The translations under genes were made by a program, and so were the position numbers. This document shows positions 7,753 to 16,012 of a stretch of DNA of 64,000 nt, piece after piece. Position 1 is the stretch's first letter, and every line of letters starts with the position of its first letter. The DNA is from JBBRDU01 sp038230335 (lineage in GTDB: Bacteria > Verrucomicrobiota > Verrucomicrobiia > Chthoniobacterales > UBA10450): the NCBI GenBank assembly GCA_038230335.1, contig JBBRNL010000003.1, positions 186,001 through 250,000 on the forward strand. The letters are read 5' to 3'. The notes under the pieces were generated by a model that did no database searches, was not told the origin of the DNA, and saw only the letters and a list, made by a program, of their open reading frames with translations.

Positions 7753-8481
7753 TCAGTCCCGGATCGGTCGATGTTGTTTGAAAGACGCGCGATGTTTTTG
7801 AAAGACGTCCTGTGTCGCCAGACTAAACTCATCCGAGACCATCTGGGCTTGGATCGCCCGGTCTTCCGCCTCTATGGCCGCTTCATAATCGCCCGCCTCG
7901 GCATAAGCCGCCGCCAGGGTATCGAGGCTTTGCGCATCGCTATCCCGGGTCAACTTGCACGCTGCCTTCGCATCGCTTAGCGCTTGTTTCCCGTTGCGAA
8001 CATTCGGGTCGCGCGAGGTCGCGCGCAGCCAGGCGCGCATTTCATACGCTGCCACCAACGGCGCGATATCCTTTTTCTTGCCGTGACTGATGACCTGATC
8101 GAGCTCGCGCAAACATTCCTCGTTGCGGCCCAGTTTGGTATTGGCTTGCGCACGCAACAAAGCGGCGACCGATTGATCGGACTTCATGCGCAAGACTTCG
8201 GAGCAATCCTGCACGGTCGATTCGTATTGGTGCTGCTGGAAGCGCAACTCGGCGCGGTAAAAGATTGCCTGCCAATAATTCGGATCGGACTGGAGCGCTG
8301 CATCCAATTTCTGGTAGGCCGAATCCAAGTCTCCTTTCAACGAAAGCTCCCGTGCTTCGTGTAGCAATTTTTCAGAAGGCGATTTCTGGGCGGGAATTGT
8401 TGGCGTCTTCGCCGTTGCCAAAGACACGGCTCCGGCCAGGAGAAGGATGCCGGCTCGGCTTGTAGTCAGGAACTTGGCCAT
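7753..8481 (-). CDS. Secreted TPR-repeat protein
   Basis: The 242-residue protein has an N-terminal signal peptide (AGILLLAGAVSLATA) and several tetratricopeptide repeats. An example is LSLKGDLDSAYQKLDAALQS followed by DPNYWQAIFYRAELRFQQHQ. TPRs form protein-interaction scaffolds; the periplasmic partner is unknown. It is clearly paralogous to the gene at 14480-15277: both share DCSEVLR/DCSEALR, a KQAL-DA-AACKL stretch, LDTLAAAYAEAGD/IDTLAAACAQAGD and a C-terminal HRP. No operon partner is visible. Confidence 0.85.
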   Translation of the reverse strand: MAKFLTTSRAGILLLAGAVSLATAKTPTIPAQKSPSEKLLHEARELSLKGDLDSAYQKLDAALQSDPNYWQAIFYRAELRFQQHQYESTVQDCSEVLRMKSDQSVAALLRAQANTKLGRNEECLRELDQVISHGKKKDIAPLVAAYEMRAWLRATSRDPNVRNGKQALSDAKAACKLTRDSDAQSLDTLAAAYAEAGDYEAAIEAEDRAIQAQMVSDEFSLATQDVFQKHRASFKQHRPIRD

Positions 8482-8682
8482 ACTCTAAAAAGCCGCTAAA
8501 TCCGTGCCAACACGGCGAGCCTTCCCACGCCGCTCCCTCCAACAGCTGACGTCTGCCCTCCGGAGCCCCGCTCAACGCTGCCCTCAACAACGGATAACTA
8601 GTAGCCGATAACCAAAGCCGCGAAGAGGGCGGCTTTTCTCTTTCTCCTTTGTAGCCCTCTCCGCTAGGCTTCCGCCTCACAA

Positions 8683-8892
8683 ATGGCCGTCGTCCAAGAA
8701 CATCTCGCCCAGCTCGTCTTTTCGTCAGAGGCGAGAAGGTTATGTTCGATGCCGACTTGGCCAAGCTGTATGGAGTCTCAACCAAGGCGCTGAATCAGGC
8801 CATTTCCCGCAATAAGGCTCGGTTTCCCGCGGATTTCGCCTTTCGCCTTACGAGCAAGGAGTTGGATAGTTTGAGGTCACAAATTGTTCGCC
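8683..8892 (+). pseudogene. ORF6N (phage-type) domain gene remnant
   Basis: The frame around 8725-8890 encodes VRGEKVMFDADLAKLYGVST and then KALNQAISRNKARFPADFAF, the typical core of ORF6N domains found in phage-related and accessory DNA-binding proteins. The plausible N-terminus (ATG at 8683, MAVVQEHLAQLVF) lies in another frame, so a frameshift near the TTTT at 8718-8721 is needed to join them. Similarity ends abruptly after LRSQIV at about 8889, and the rest of the frame looks random. I therefore call it a broken, truncated gene. Its closeness to uvsE suggests an insertion or decay event there. Confidence 0.7.
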
Positions 8893-9055
8893 GCAGTCAA
8901 GCCTGCACCGGCCTGGCGTGGCGTTCGCGGAAATCATCATGGTGTGGCTGGCCATTGCGTGGACCATCGCCGCCTTTTGGTGGGTGCATCGCGCCGTATC
9001 TGGCGTGGGTGAGTTTCGCCGCGGTGTTGAACGGCACACTGTGGAGGCTGAACCC

Positions 9056-10006
9056 ATGAGCCAACCCAAGGACAAAAACCTCCGGCTCGCCCTGTGCTGC
9101 CAGTTTGCGCGCGAACCCATCAAGTTCCGCACCACGACTGCCACGGCGATGCTGCGCCTCGCAAAACGCGAGCGACTGGCCCGGCTGGCAGACCTCTGCC
9201 TTGTCAACGCCGACGCGCTGTTGTCCGCGCTCCGCTACTGCGCGGCCCATGGCATCGGTGCGTTCCGAGTGAACAGCCAGATTCTTCCGATCAAGACGCA
9301 CCCGACAGCCGGCTACGAGGTGGAGGAGTTGCCGGGGAGCAGCGCCATGGTCGCGCGCTACCGGGAATGTGGCGCATTTGCCCGCGAGCATGGGCTGCGG
9401 CTTTCCTTCCATCCCGACCAGTTCGTGGTCTTGAACGCGCCGAATCCACGGACGCTGGAACATTCGATGGCCGAACTGGATTACCAGGCCGAGGTCGCTG
9501 AGTGGATCGGCGCGGACACGCTCAACATTCACGGCGGCGGCGCGTATGGCGACAAGACCTCCGCCCTGCGCGCGCTGCGCACGAACATTGAGCGCCTACC
9601 GGAGCGGGTGCGCGCGCGTCTGACACTGGAGAATGACGACAAGGTTTATACGCCCAACGATCTGCTGGCTGTTTGCACCGGGATTGGCGTACCTCTGGTG
9701 TATGACGTCCATCATCACCGGTGCTGCCCGGATGGCTCGACGGTGGAAGCGGCGACTGAAGCCGCGCGCCAGACCTGGGGGCGTCGCGAACCTTTGTTTC
9801 ACATCTCCAGTCCGCTGGAAGGTTGGGGCGGTCCGAAGCCGGCGCGGCATCACGATTACATCGATGCGGGAGATTTCCCGAAAGCGTGGATGGGCTGGCC
9901 GTTGACGGTGGAGGTGGAAGCCAAGGCCAAGGAATTGGCCGTGGCAAAACTCCGCGCCGATCTGGATGGATCAAAGCCCATCCGCGTCAAACAGAGCCAG
10001 GATTAA
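9056..10006 (+). CDS. uvsE: UV DNA damage endonuclease UvsE/UvdE
   Basis: The 316-residue protein belongs to the TIM-barrel UVDE family, which nicks DNA 5' of UV photoproducts. Candidate metal ligands are all present: H65, H119 (LSFHPDQFVV), H159 (LNIHGGG), E192 (LTLENDD), D217 and H220 (LVYDVHHHRC), H249 (FHISSP), H265/H266 and E286/E288 (TVEVEAK). I start at the ATG at 9056 because a GGAGG sits eight bases upstream and the family motif begins soon after. The frame stays open to 8918, but that extension is not family-like. It follows a broken ORF6N gene and has no operon partners, so recent acquisition is possible. Confidence 0.92.
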   Translation: MSQPKDKNLRLALCCQFAREPIKFRTTTATAMLRLAKRERLARLADLCLVNADALLSALRYCAAHGIGAFRVNSQILPIKTHPTAGYEVEELPGSSAMVARYRECGAFAREHGLRLSFHPDQFVVLNAPNPRTLEHSMAELDYQAEVAEWIGADTLNIHGGGAYGDKTSALRALRTNIERLPERVRARLTLENDDKVYTPNDLLAVCTGIGVPLVYDVHHHRCCPDGSTVEAATEAARQTWGRREPLFHISSPLEGWGGPKPARHHDYIDAGDFPKAWMGWPLTVEVEAKAKELAVAKLRADLDGSKPIRVKQSQD

Positions 10007-10205
10007 ACTGCGGAACTGTGAACAGCGGACGCTGAAGTCCGGATTCCCAAAATCATCGCCACTGGCGTCGTCGAAGATTACCTGAGTGTCTGACCGAGGC
10101 TCACGCTTACGTCTGCGCACTGTAAGTGAGGTCTGTTACGCAAGCTTCGTCGCAACGAAATTTGGACATCCTTGAAAGTGACGACGCAAAACGCGAGAGT
10201 GCGCG

Positions 10206-10499
10206 GTGAAGAAGTCAAAAAAAGCGCGGCGCGATTCTGTTTCTCCTTTTCGAGACAAGCTGTGGGACTTGTTCAAAGAACAAGCCAGGGGAATGGACGG
10301 CGCGGATGTCGTCATTGCGCTCAAGCAGGCGGGCGAAGAAATCTGGGCGGTGGGTATCGACGATACCTACAGCAGCATGAGCAACCAGGATGACGAGCCT
10401 CTTGGCAATGCGTTCGATATTACCTGGCTCACTGTCGTCTGCATAAAGCTCAAAGAGATGAAGCAAGGAAAGAAGCCGAAGACTCGCATCCGCGCGTAG
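10206..10499 (+). CDS. Hypothetical protein, 97 aa
   Basis: I do not recognise this protein. It starts at a GTG (10206) with a Lys/Arg-rich N-terminus (KKSKKARRD). A compact middle part follows, containing DKLWDLFKEQARGMDGADVV and then a segment rich in Asp and hydrophobics (GNAFDITWLTVVCIKLKEM), and the end is basic. There is no signal peptide or membrane helix. It stands alone between uvsE and a repeat-bearing gap. The coding character looks reasonable, but the function is unknown. Confidence 0.55.
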   Translation: MKKSKKARRDSVSPFRDKLWDLFKEQARGMDGADVVIALKQAGEEIWAVGIDDTYSSMSNQDDEPLGNAFDITWLTVVCIKLKEMKQGKKPKTRIRA

Positions 10500-10811
10500 G
10501 AATGAGCGGTTCGCGCTTGCTACGGGCGCTCCATTGATTGGGAAGCTGGCCGTTTCCCCGACAGAAGAAGCAGCCAGCATGGCTGCCAATACAGACGAGG
10601 TCGACGCTCATAGAGTGATTCGCGCATCTCCCGACACGCTCAGCCGAATTCCCATCGGCCAATGCAGTCTCCACCCGGCGGCTTCCCGAGTCCGCCGTGT
10701 TGCCGCTATAGAAGAAAAGAGGGCAAGACGTAAGCGTCTCAAAAATCCAGGATCAGGCGATGAGCGACGAAGCGAGACGCTACAGAAATCGAGACATTTG
10801 GATTAAACAGG
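10500..10811. other. Gene-free gap with dispersed repeat
   Basis: No convincing gene is seen in these 312 bases. The middle (10600-10659) is the second copy of the 60-bp dispersed repeat. The remainder shows no recognisable signals apart from the likely promoter region of the methyltransferase at 10812. Confidence 0.5.
10600..10659 (-). repeat. 60-bp dispersed repeat, copy B
   Basis: On the minus strand this segment begins GCCGATGGGAATTCGG and matches copy A (5505-5564) at 52 of 60 bases with no gaps (counted by eye). The copies are in opposite orientation, 5 kb apart, both intergenic. Confidence 0.75.
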
Positions 10812-11543
10812 ATGCATTTTTTCAATAGGCATTTGCGTCGTTTGCTTTTGTTTTTCCTGAGACGCCATCCGAACCTGGCCTTCGATGCGCTGAGGCAACC
10901 GAACCATCTTTCGTTCGCAAATATGCCGGACCGTCCGCAACGTAACTTTGAAGACCTCGATTGGCTCCTGGAGTCCAATTCAGCCAACAAAGGTTTGATG
11001 CTGTTGCAGTTTGATGAAGCTGCTTTCTTGTTTCGATTGGTGCGGTCACAACCCGCGGCGCAGATATTAGAGATCGGTCGGTATTATGGTGGCTCGGCCT
11101 TCCTATTTGCCGTAGCCAGCGATGACAACTCGATGGTTACCTCGATCGACATCGCGCCACAGAACGATCAACTTCTTCAGCTTGCTCTCAAGAAAAGCGG
11201 TCTCGCGCAGAAAGTTCGGCTCCTTGTCGGCGACTCTCGCGAGGGTGAAGTCATCCCAGATTTTTATGATCTGGTTTTTGTGGACGGCGATCATTCCTAC
11301 AAGGGAGCAGGCGACGATTATGAGCACTGGAAAAAAGCCGTTAAACGCGGCGGCTACCTGGCGTTTCACAATGCGGCCGGCGGACGTCGGTACACCGTCA
11401 CGGCGCCGGGCGCCTTTCGCGTGACTCAGGAAGTGGCGACGCGTGATGGCGAGTATTACAGGCGGGAGCCGGATGTCGGTTCGCTCGCGCTATTCGTCCG
11501 AACCCAAATGCCGTGGCGTTGCACTGACATGGGGAAACGCTGA
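10812..11543 (+). CDS. Class I SAM-dependent methyltransferase
   Basis: The 243-residue protein has a Rossmann-type methyltransferase core. Motif I is ILEIGRYYGGSAFLFA (G-x3-G-G variant), an acidic residue ends strand 2 (VTSIDIAP), motif post-I is VGDSREGEV, and strand 4 is FYDLVFVDGDHSYKG. This matches the Methyltransferase_24/CmcI-like group that often modifies sugars or small molecules. The basic, aromatic N-terminus (HFFNRHLRRLLLFFLRRHP) could be a membrane-surface helix. No operon partners are evident and the substrate is unknown. Confidence 0.8.
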   Translation: MHFFNRHLRRLLLFFLRRHPNLAFDALRQPNHLSFANMPDRPQRNFEDLDWLLESNSANKGLMLLQFDEAAFLFRLVRSQPAAQILEIGRYYGGSAFLFAVASDDNSMVTSIDIAPQNDQLLQLALKKSGLAQKVRLLVGDSREGEVIPDFYDLVFVDGDHSYKGAGDDYEHWKKAVKRGGYLAFHNAAGGRRYTVTAPGAFRVTQEVATRDGEYYRREPDVGSLALFVRTQMPWRCTDMGKR

Positions 11544-11746
11544 AAAGCTGAAATAGAGAAAAACATATGAGTGGAGGCCAGACTGCTATCGACATTGAGT
11601 AGAATCGCGGAGTTCGGATTGCGAATTACAAATTTAGGCAAAGACTTGAGTTCCAAAGTCATGGTCGAGAGAAGGAGTTGTCGAGGTCGCGAAACACCGT
11701 TCCCCGAGGTCGCCTGATCAGGATTCCCCGATCGTTGTTGCGACAA

Positions 11747-12112
11747 ATGACTGGGCTTGATTATCTTACGGCCATGAGCTGGAGCAGAGAAGAAGCCCTG
11801 ACAGATCCCGTCGTGCGCGAGCCCATCATGTTCGCATCGGAGTTTCGATTCCATCTTCGAGACATTCCGACCGAAATTGTTTTTCGACTTTATCGTCCAC
11901 TCCATTCCGGCAGGATTGTCGTGCGGCGAAGTCACGAGATCTCGATCCCCCAGGTCGCGGGAGGTTCGCCGCCGGAACCCTCTGAAAGTGACAGCGAAGG
12001 CGAAGCGCTGCACGCGGCGGTCGACCAGATGGTCTCAATCTATAACGCCGCTCGCACGCAAGGTTTGACACCGGATCCCTCGTGGCTCACGCCTAACGAG
12101 GCGTTCTTTTAA
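11747..12112 (+). CDS. Hypothetical protein, about 121 aa
   Basis: I do not recognise a family. From the ATG at 11747 the protein reads MTGLDYLTAMSWSREEALTD, then a beta-rich segment (FRFHLRDIPTEIVFRLYRPL), an acidic linker (EPSESDSEGE) and a C-terminal helix with WLTPNEAFF. No signal peptide or membrane segment is visible. The reading frame continues upstream to 11678, but that part looks non-coding. Codon use seems consistent with a real gene, so I keep it at moderate confidence. Confidence 0.5.
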   Translation: MTGLDYLTAMSWSREEALTDPVVREPIMFASEFRFHLRDIPTEIVFRLYRPLHSGRIVVRRSHEISIPQVAGGSPPEPSESDSEGEALHAAVDQMVSIYNAARTQGLTPDPSWLTPNEAFF

Positions 12113-12212
12113 GTGCGATTGAAAGCGGTCGCGTCTGCATTCCGGAAGCTCTTCTAGTAGCCACGGCATTTTCTCGCCGGCACGCTGCTTATTACGCTAA
12201 GATTCGCTGGCC

Positions 12213-13136
12213 ATGAAAAAATCGAGTGTGAACATAAAATTCGTCGTCGCAGCCGGGGTTTGCCTGCTGATCCCGATTGTCGCCACGGCGTCGGATTGGC
12301 CGGAAGGCTATGTTGTTCATGAAGATTCCACTTCGCCCGACGGTCAATATGGGATGGTGGTGCCCGGTTCGGAGGAAATATGGGACGCGGGCGGCTCGAG
12401 CAATTACCTCGGGAATCTGAAGACTCACCAAGTGGTGGGAAAGATCGATGGAGCGGATTACTTCGAGCGGCAGAATCACCGCGGCTTGTCGGTAGCCTGG
12501 TCGACGAACTCAAAAAGTTGCGTGGTCCAATACGACGCGCGGTTTGGGTTCGATGGCATCGCGCTTCTTAAACTTCGGGCGCCTGGCTTCACGCAGGTCG
12601 ATCTCACCGAACACATCGAGAAATCCCTCATCTCCGCGGCGGGCGACCAAGGATACGGGAGCGCATTTTTTCGTTTTGCTCCCGGCGACAAGTTGCTGGT
12701 CCGCGCCCTTTACTATACGGGCAATCCGAAACTGATGGATGAAAAAACCAAACAAGCCCGCTTTGCTGGCACGTTCGATCTCAAATCGAAGAAGTGGATT
12801 GCGAGTGAGTCGCATAAAACCAAGGACTGGGACGCGCTGAGCGTTGCTTATGCAGAGCGAGTCGAGGACGTCTTTGTTACGGCAAATGGCGGCAAGGCTC
12901 CGGAAGACTTTACCGGCACGCTTGTTTCTTCGGACGAAGAGAAAGCAGAGAAGCTCGATCAAGCGATGAACAATATTTACGACGGTGTTCGGGCTGTCCT
13001 CGCGCCGGGTCGTTTCTCGAAAGTGCATGAGGAACAGATCGCATGGTTGAAGAAGCGGGACGCGGCCAGTTCGGCGGCCGAGAAAGGCAAGCTACTGGAA
13101 GCGAGAATCAAGGTGCTACAGAGCCTTTTGTGGTAA
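12213..13136 (+). CDS. Secreted protein with C-terminal LprI-like (DUF1311) domain
   Basis: The 307-residue protein has a signal peptide (VNIKFVVAAGVCLLIPIVAT, cut after ASA-like ATAS). A beta-rich central domain with a DGQYGMVVPGSEEIWD stretch follows. The last 80 residues fit the lysozyme-inhibitor LprI/DUF1311 pattern: paired helices with LDQAMNNIYDGVRAVL and KVHEEQIAWLKKRDAA. LprI proteins protect against host lysozyme in some bacteria, but the two-domain version here may do something else. The two cysteines usual in DUF1311 are not obvious in the C-terminal part. It is probably periplasmic and stands alone. Confidence 0.7.
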   Translation: MKKSSVNIKFVVAAGVCLLIPIVATASDWPEGYVVHEDSTSPDGQYGMVVPGSEEIWDAGGSSNYLGNLKTHQVVGKIDGADYFERQNHRGLSVAWSTNSKSCVVQYDARFGFDGIALLKLRAPGFTQVDLTEHIEKSLISAAGDQGYGSAFFRFAPGDKLLVRALYYTGNPKLMDEKTKQARFAGTFDLKSKKWIASESHKTKDWDALSVAYAERVEDVFVTANGGKAPEDFTGTLVSSDEEKAEKLDQAMNNIYDGVRAVLAPGRFSKVHEEQIAWLKKRDAASSAAEKGKLLEARIKVLQSLLW

Positions 13137-13216
13137 CGGCGGGGCTGGCGAGTCGTCGCATGTGGAATGGTTGCGTCAAATCTTGTCGAATTGTGCGCTC
13201 TCTGTCCTCAAAATAG

Positions 13217-13837
13217 ATGGCTCAAGTTTTTCGAACGACCGGAGTTGGAGTGATACCCAGAGAACGAATGAGATCAGAGCTTCCTGCTTTATCGGTGCCG
13301 ACTTCTGCGGCGACGCGGCTTTGCACGGCTTGCGGGCTTTGTTGCAACGGGGTGATGTTTCATACGGTGCGCCTGCAGTCTAACGACTCAGCTCCGGAAC
13401 TATCGGCGCTAGGGATAAAACTGAAACGCAAGAATCGGCAGGACTGGCTGCTGCAACCGTGCCCGGCGTATCAAGGTGGGCAATGTTCCATCTATGCGCG
13501 GCGACCGGAGCGTTGCCGGCTCTTCGAGTGTCGGCAATTGCAGCGGGTGGGGAAGGGGGAGATCACGGAGGCGATGGCGTTGCAGAAGATCGGCGAAGTG
13601 CAGCGGCGGGCGGCGCAGCTCGACGCGCTTTCGCGCCGGGCAGACGGCAGCTCGCGCAAGGGACCGCTCTCGAAACGCTGCGATACCGCTCTGGCCGAGC
13701 CTTTTGACGCGACGACGCATCCCGAACTGGTGGGTCAGCGGGAGGAGCTGGCCCGTGGGATGGCCGAGCTGGAGGCGATGCTGGACGAAGACTTTCGCCT
13801 TCCGGCCGCATCAGATCCCGCGGCGTCCTTGCCGTGA
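13217..13837 (+). CDS. YkgJ-type cysteine cluster protein
   Basis: The protein carries the cysteine pattern of the YkgJ/CxxCxxCC family: CTACGLCCNG at residues 36-45, followed by CPAYQGGQCSIYARRPERCR and a nearby LFEC. These residues probably bind zinc or an iron-sulfur cluster. The second half is helical and charged. The ATG at 13217 is the first start; another at 13268 sits closer to the motif and is also plausible. Function of the family is poorly known and there is no informative neighbour. Confidence 0.8.
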   Translation: MAQVFRTTGVGVIPRERMRSELPALSVPTSAATRLCTACGLCCNGVMFHTVRLQSNDSAPELSALGIKLKRKNRQDWLLQPCPAYQGGQCSIYARRPERCRLFECRQLQRVGKGEITEAMALQKIGEVQRRAAQLDALSRRADGSSRKGPLSKRCDTALAEPFDATTHPELVGQREELARGMAELEAMLDEDFRLPAASDPAASLP

Positions 13838-13896
13838 AGATGATCGAGGATTCGAGTACTAGCTGTGCTGAAATTATTGGACGAACTCACCGGAGC

Positions 13897-13926
13897 GGTC
13901 GGCGGTCATAGACCGCCGCTACAGCG
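13897..13926 (-). repeat. Palindromic intergenic repeat
   Basis: The minus strand reads CGCTGTAGCGGCGGTCTATG then ACCGCCGACC, a near-perfect hairpin (CGGCGGTC-TAT-GACCGCCG). It is the cleanest of the copies in this window and matches 2143-2166 almost base for base. Confidence 0.75.
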
Positions 13927-13968
13927 GAGTGGAAGCTGACGTCTTGCCTGAATAGAGGATAAGTCCGT

Positions 13969-14424
13969 ATGGTAATTCGCGCGGACGATCTCAGTAGTTC
14001 CCAGATCATAGAGCTCCTGCACGAGCATCTTCATTGCATGGCGCTCGTTTCTCCGCCGGAAAGTCGTCATGCACTGGATATTGATGAGCTCAGAACACCA
14101 GGCGTCACTTTTTGGAGCATATGGGATGGCCCCGATTTGGCCGGCTGCGGAGCGATGAAAGAACTAGATGCCAAGCATGGAGAGATTAAATCCATGCGCA
14201 CGGAGCCAGCACATCTGAGAAAGGGAGTCGCTTCGGAAATGCTTGAACACATTATTGAAGAAGCGAAGCGCCGAAGGTATGACCGACTGAGTCTGGAGAC
14301 GGGTTCCATGGCGTATCTCGAACCGGCCCGGAGGTTATATAGCCATTTCGGCTTCAGGAATTGCGGACCCTTTGCTTCCTATATGGAGGATCCGAACAGC
14401 GTATTCATGACGAAAGAACTGTGA
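13969..14424 (+). CDS. GNAT family N-acetyltransferase
   Basis: This 151-residue protein fits a single GNAT domain: beta-strand FWSIWDGPDLAGCGAMKEL, then the acetyl-CoA-binding region EIKSMRTEPAHLRKGVASEM (R/Q-x2-G-x-A/G signature as LRKGVAS), the helix LEHIIEEAKRRR, and the late ARRLYSHFGFRNCGPF. It resembles small stand-alone acetyltransferases of amino groups on small molecules; the substrate is unknown. It follows a palindromic repeat and has no operon partner. Confidence 0.88.
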   Translation: MVIRADDLSSSQIIELLHEHLHCMALVSPPESRHALDIDELRTPGVTFWSIWDGPDLAGCGAMKELDAKHGEIKSMRTEPAHLRKGVASEMLEHIIEEAKRRRYDRLSLETGSMAYLEPARRLYSHFGFRNCGPFASYMEDPNSVFMTKEL

Positions 14425-14479
14425 CGCCGAAATGCTGAAAACTGAATTGAGCGAGCTGCAGTGAAGATGGTACGATTCG

Positions 14480-15277
14480 TCAGCGACCCACGGGGAGGGG
14501 TCGATGATTTTTGAAAAGGGCCAGATGTTGCTGGAGGAGCCTGGATTCATCGGAGGACGTATCTTTTGTGGCCAGTGCCTGGCTTTCGTAACGCACGGCC
14601 GCATCAAAATCTCCGGCCTGGGCGCAGGCTGCGGCCAATGTGTCAATCATGTCTTCGTCTCGCCATAGCATGAGCTTGCAGGCGGCCATCGCGTCTTTCA
14701 GGGCTTGTTTCGGATCGCGGAAGGAAGGATCGGGACAGCTCAATCGAAACCAGGCGCGCTGGCTGAGTGCGCGGGCCAGGCCGTCAGTCCGCGGTCGGAT
14801 CGCGACGACGTGATCGACTTCCTTGATACTGTCGTTGTACCGGCCGAGATGGTTGTTGATGCTGGCGCGCAACAGGGCGGCTTCGACAAAGGTCGGGTCC
14901 TGCCGGAGCGCCTCACTGCAATCCTGCCGGGCCGATTCCCATTTCTGCTCTTGAATATAGATCTTGGCGCGCGTGTATAAGGCTGGGAACAAAGTGGGAT
15001 CGCTGCGGAGGGCGGCGTCCACGCTGCGATGGGCCATCTTGACATCGTCCTTCTTCAGTTGTGCTTCTGCATCTTTCCAGAGTTGAATCGCGACGCGGTT
15101 CCGACCGCGCGAGTATTCAATCATGATCGGCTCGGTCGCCGGTGAGTGGATCGCTCCGGCCAGAACCATAACAAGGATGAGCCACGCTCGGAAGGAATCA
15201 AGGGAATGGCGGCGCCGGGACCGGGCGCTGCGCTGTCGTGGATTTACCCGCAATAATATATACAAGATTTCCTTCAT
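14480..15277 (-). CDS. TPR-repeat protein, membrane-anchored or secreted
   Basis: I start at the ATG at 15277, which has GAGAAAGG just upstream. The basic N-terminus leads to a hydrophobic stretch (FRAWLILVMVLAGAIHSPAT), so the protein is exported or anchored. The rest consists of TPR repeats such as AHRSVDAALRSDPTLFPALY and YNDSIKEVDHVVAIRP. It is a paralogue of the gene at 7753-8481 with the same order of repeats and the same HRP-containing end. Partner and role are unknown. Confidence 0.8.
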   Translation of the reverse strand: MKEILYILLRVNPRQRSARSRRRHSLDSFRAWLILVMVLAGAIHSPATEPIMIEYSRGRNRVAIQLWKDAEAQLKKDDVKMAHRSVDAALRSDPTLFPALYTRAKIYIQEQKWESARQDCSEALRQDPTFVEAALLRASINNHLGRYNDSIKEVDHVVAIRPRTDGLARALSQRAWFRLSCPDPSFRDPKQALKDAMAACKLMLWRDEDMIDTLAAACAQAGDFDAAVRYESQALATKDTSSDESRLLQQHLALFKNHRPLPVGR

Positions 15278-15420
15278 CCTTTCTCTTGAGCGGAAAGTCG
15301 AACCTCTTTTCCAATCTACGGCAAATCGGCGTTCCCGATGGAGTCGAAATAGTGACGCCATTCGACAGGGTAGGCGAAAGAGCTTGGAAGCGGCGGCGAA
15401 AGGGTGAGTGTATCGACCTT

Positions 15421-15531
15421 ATGGGAAACAGCCAAGGCAGAGATAACGTTAAGAAACGCGCGTCACGCCGGAAAAAGACAGAGCGCCTCGCGCTGGCCAA
15501 GAGCAAGGACAAGAAGAAGCCGGCGAAGTGA
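15421..15531 (+). CDS. Very small basic protein, 36 aa
   Basis: ATG at 15421 opens MGNSQGRDNVKKRASRRKKT followed by ERLALAKSKDKKKPAK. The composition (14 Lys or Arg of 36) is that of a small nucleic-acid- or ribosome-binding peptide. It converges with rpmH. There is only a weak ribosome-binding site, so it may be a chance frame, but the regular amphipathic composition suggests a real gene. No family is assigned. Confidence 0.4.
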   Translation: MGNSQGRDNVKKRASRRKKTERLALAKSKDKKKPAK

Positions 15532-15702
15532 AGCTTCGGATCGAAGCGTCGGTTATCGGAAAAACGGTTCTTCACTAGCCCGATTGGTGCGTGGCCGAGG
15601 ATAGGATGCCCCGGAGGTGCGTCCCTACCTGGGCTGGCGAACCGCATCAAATCGGAAGCGCGGGCAGCGAAACACGAAGGCGCCCGAAACCGGGACTGCA
15701 GC

Positions 15703-15876
15703 CTAGGCTTGGGTGTGCCGTGCGAAATGCTTTTCAACGCCCTTGGGGAGGAGGCGTTTACGGCCACGCTGACGCCGGCGGGCCAGAGTTGCCCGTCCAC
15801 CTTTAGTGCTCATGCGCGCACGGAACCCGTGCTGTTGCTTGCGTGTGCGTTTGGAAGGCTGGAATGTGCGTTTCAT
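15703..15876 (-). CDS. rpmH: 50S ribosomal protein L34
   Basis: The minus strand encodes 57 residues beginning MKRTFQPSKRTRKQQHGFRA and continuing RMSTKGGRATLARRRQRGRK, with a C-terminal RLLPKGVEKHFARHTQA. This is the full conserved L34 sequence, with a slightly longer C-terminus than the usual 44-47 residues. A GGAG lies about nine bases before the start. The gene for the RNase P protein (rnpA), which usually follows rpmH, is not found in the next 500 bases on this strand. Confidence 0.97.
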   Translation of the reverse strand: MKRTFQPSKRTRKQQHGFRARMSTKGGRATLARRRQRGRKRLLPKGVEKHFARHTQA

Positions 15877-16012
15877 AGTAGTCTCCGCGGGCAGGCGGAA
15901 TGGAGCGAGTAGGGTAGGGAGATAGAAGCCGTTGTCAATTGCGCCGGGATGGGGCTCTCCCTCGACGAATCACAATTGCCAGCGCCCCCCGTTTCTGGAA
16001 TAAGAGGCTCAC

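Noticed and set aside
8918..9055. N-terminal extension of UvsE with a hydrophobic segment
   Set aside because: The family starts at the ATG at 9056, which has a good Shine-Dalgarno sequence; the extension is not family-like and probably random.
15198..15800. Minus-strand 200-codon frame downstream of rpmH, considered as rnpA
   Set aside because: The translation lacks the RNase P protein motif (RNR-type basic helix) and overlaps rpmH in a different frame.
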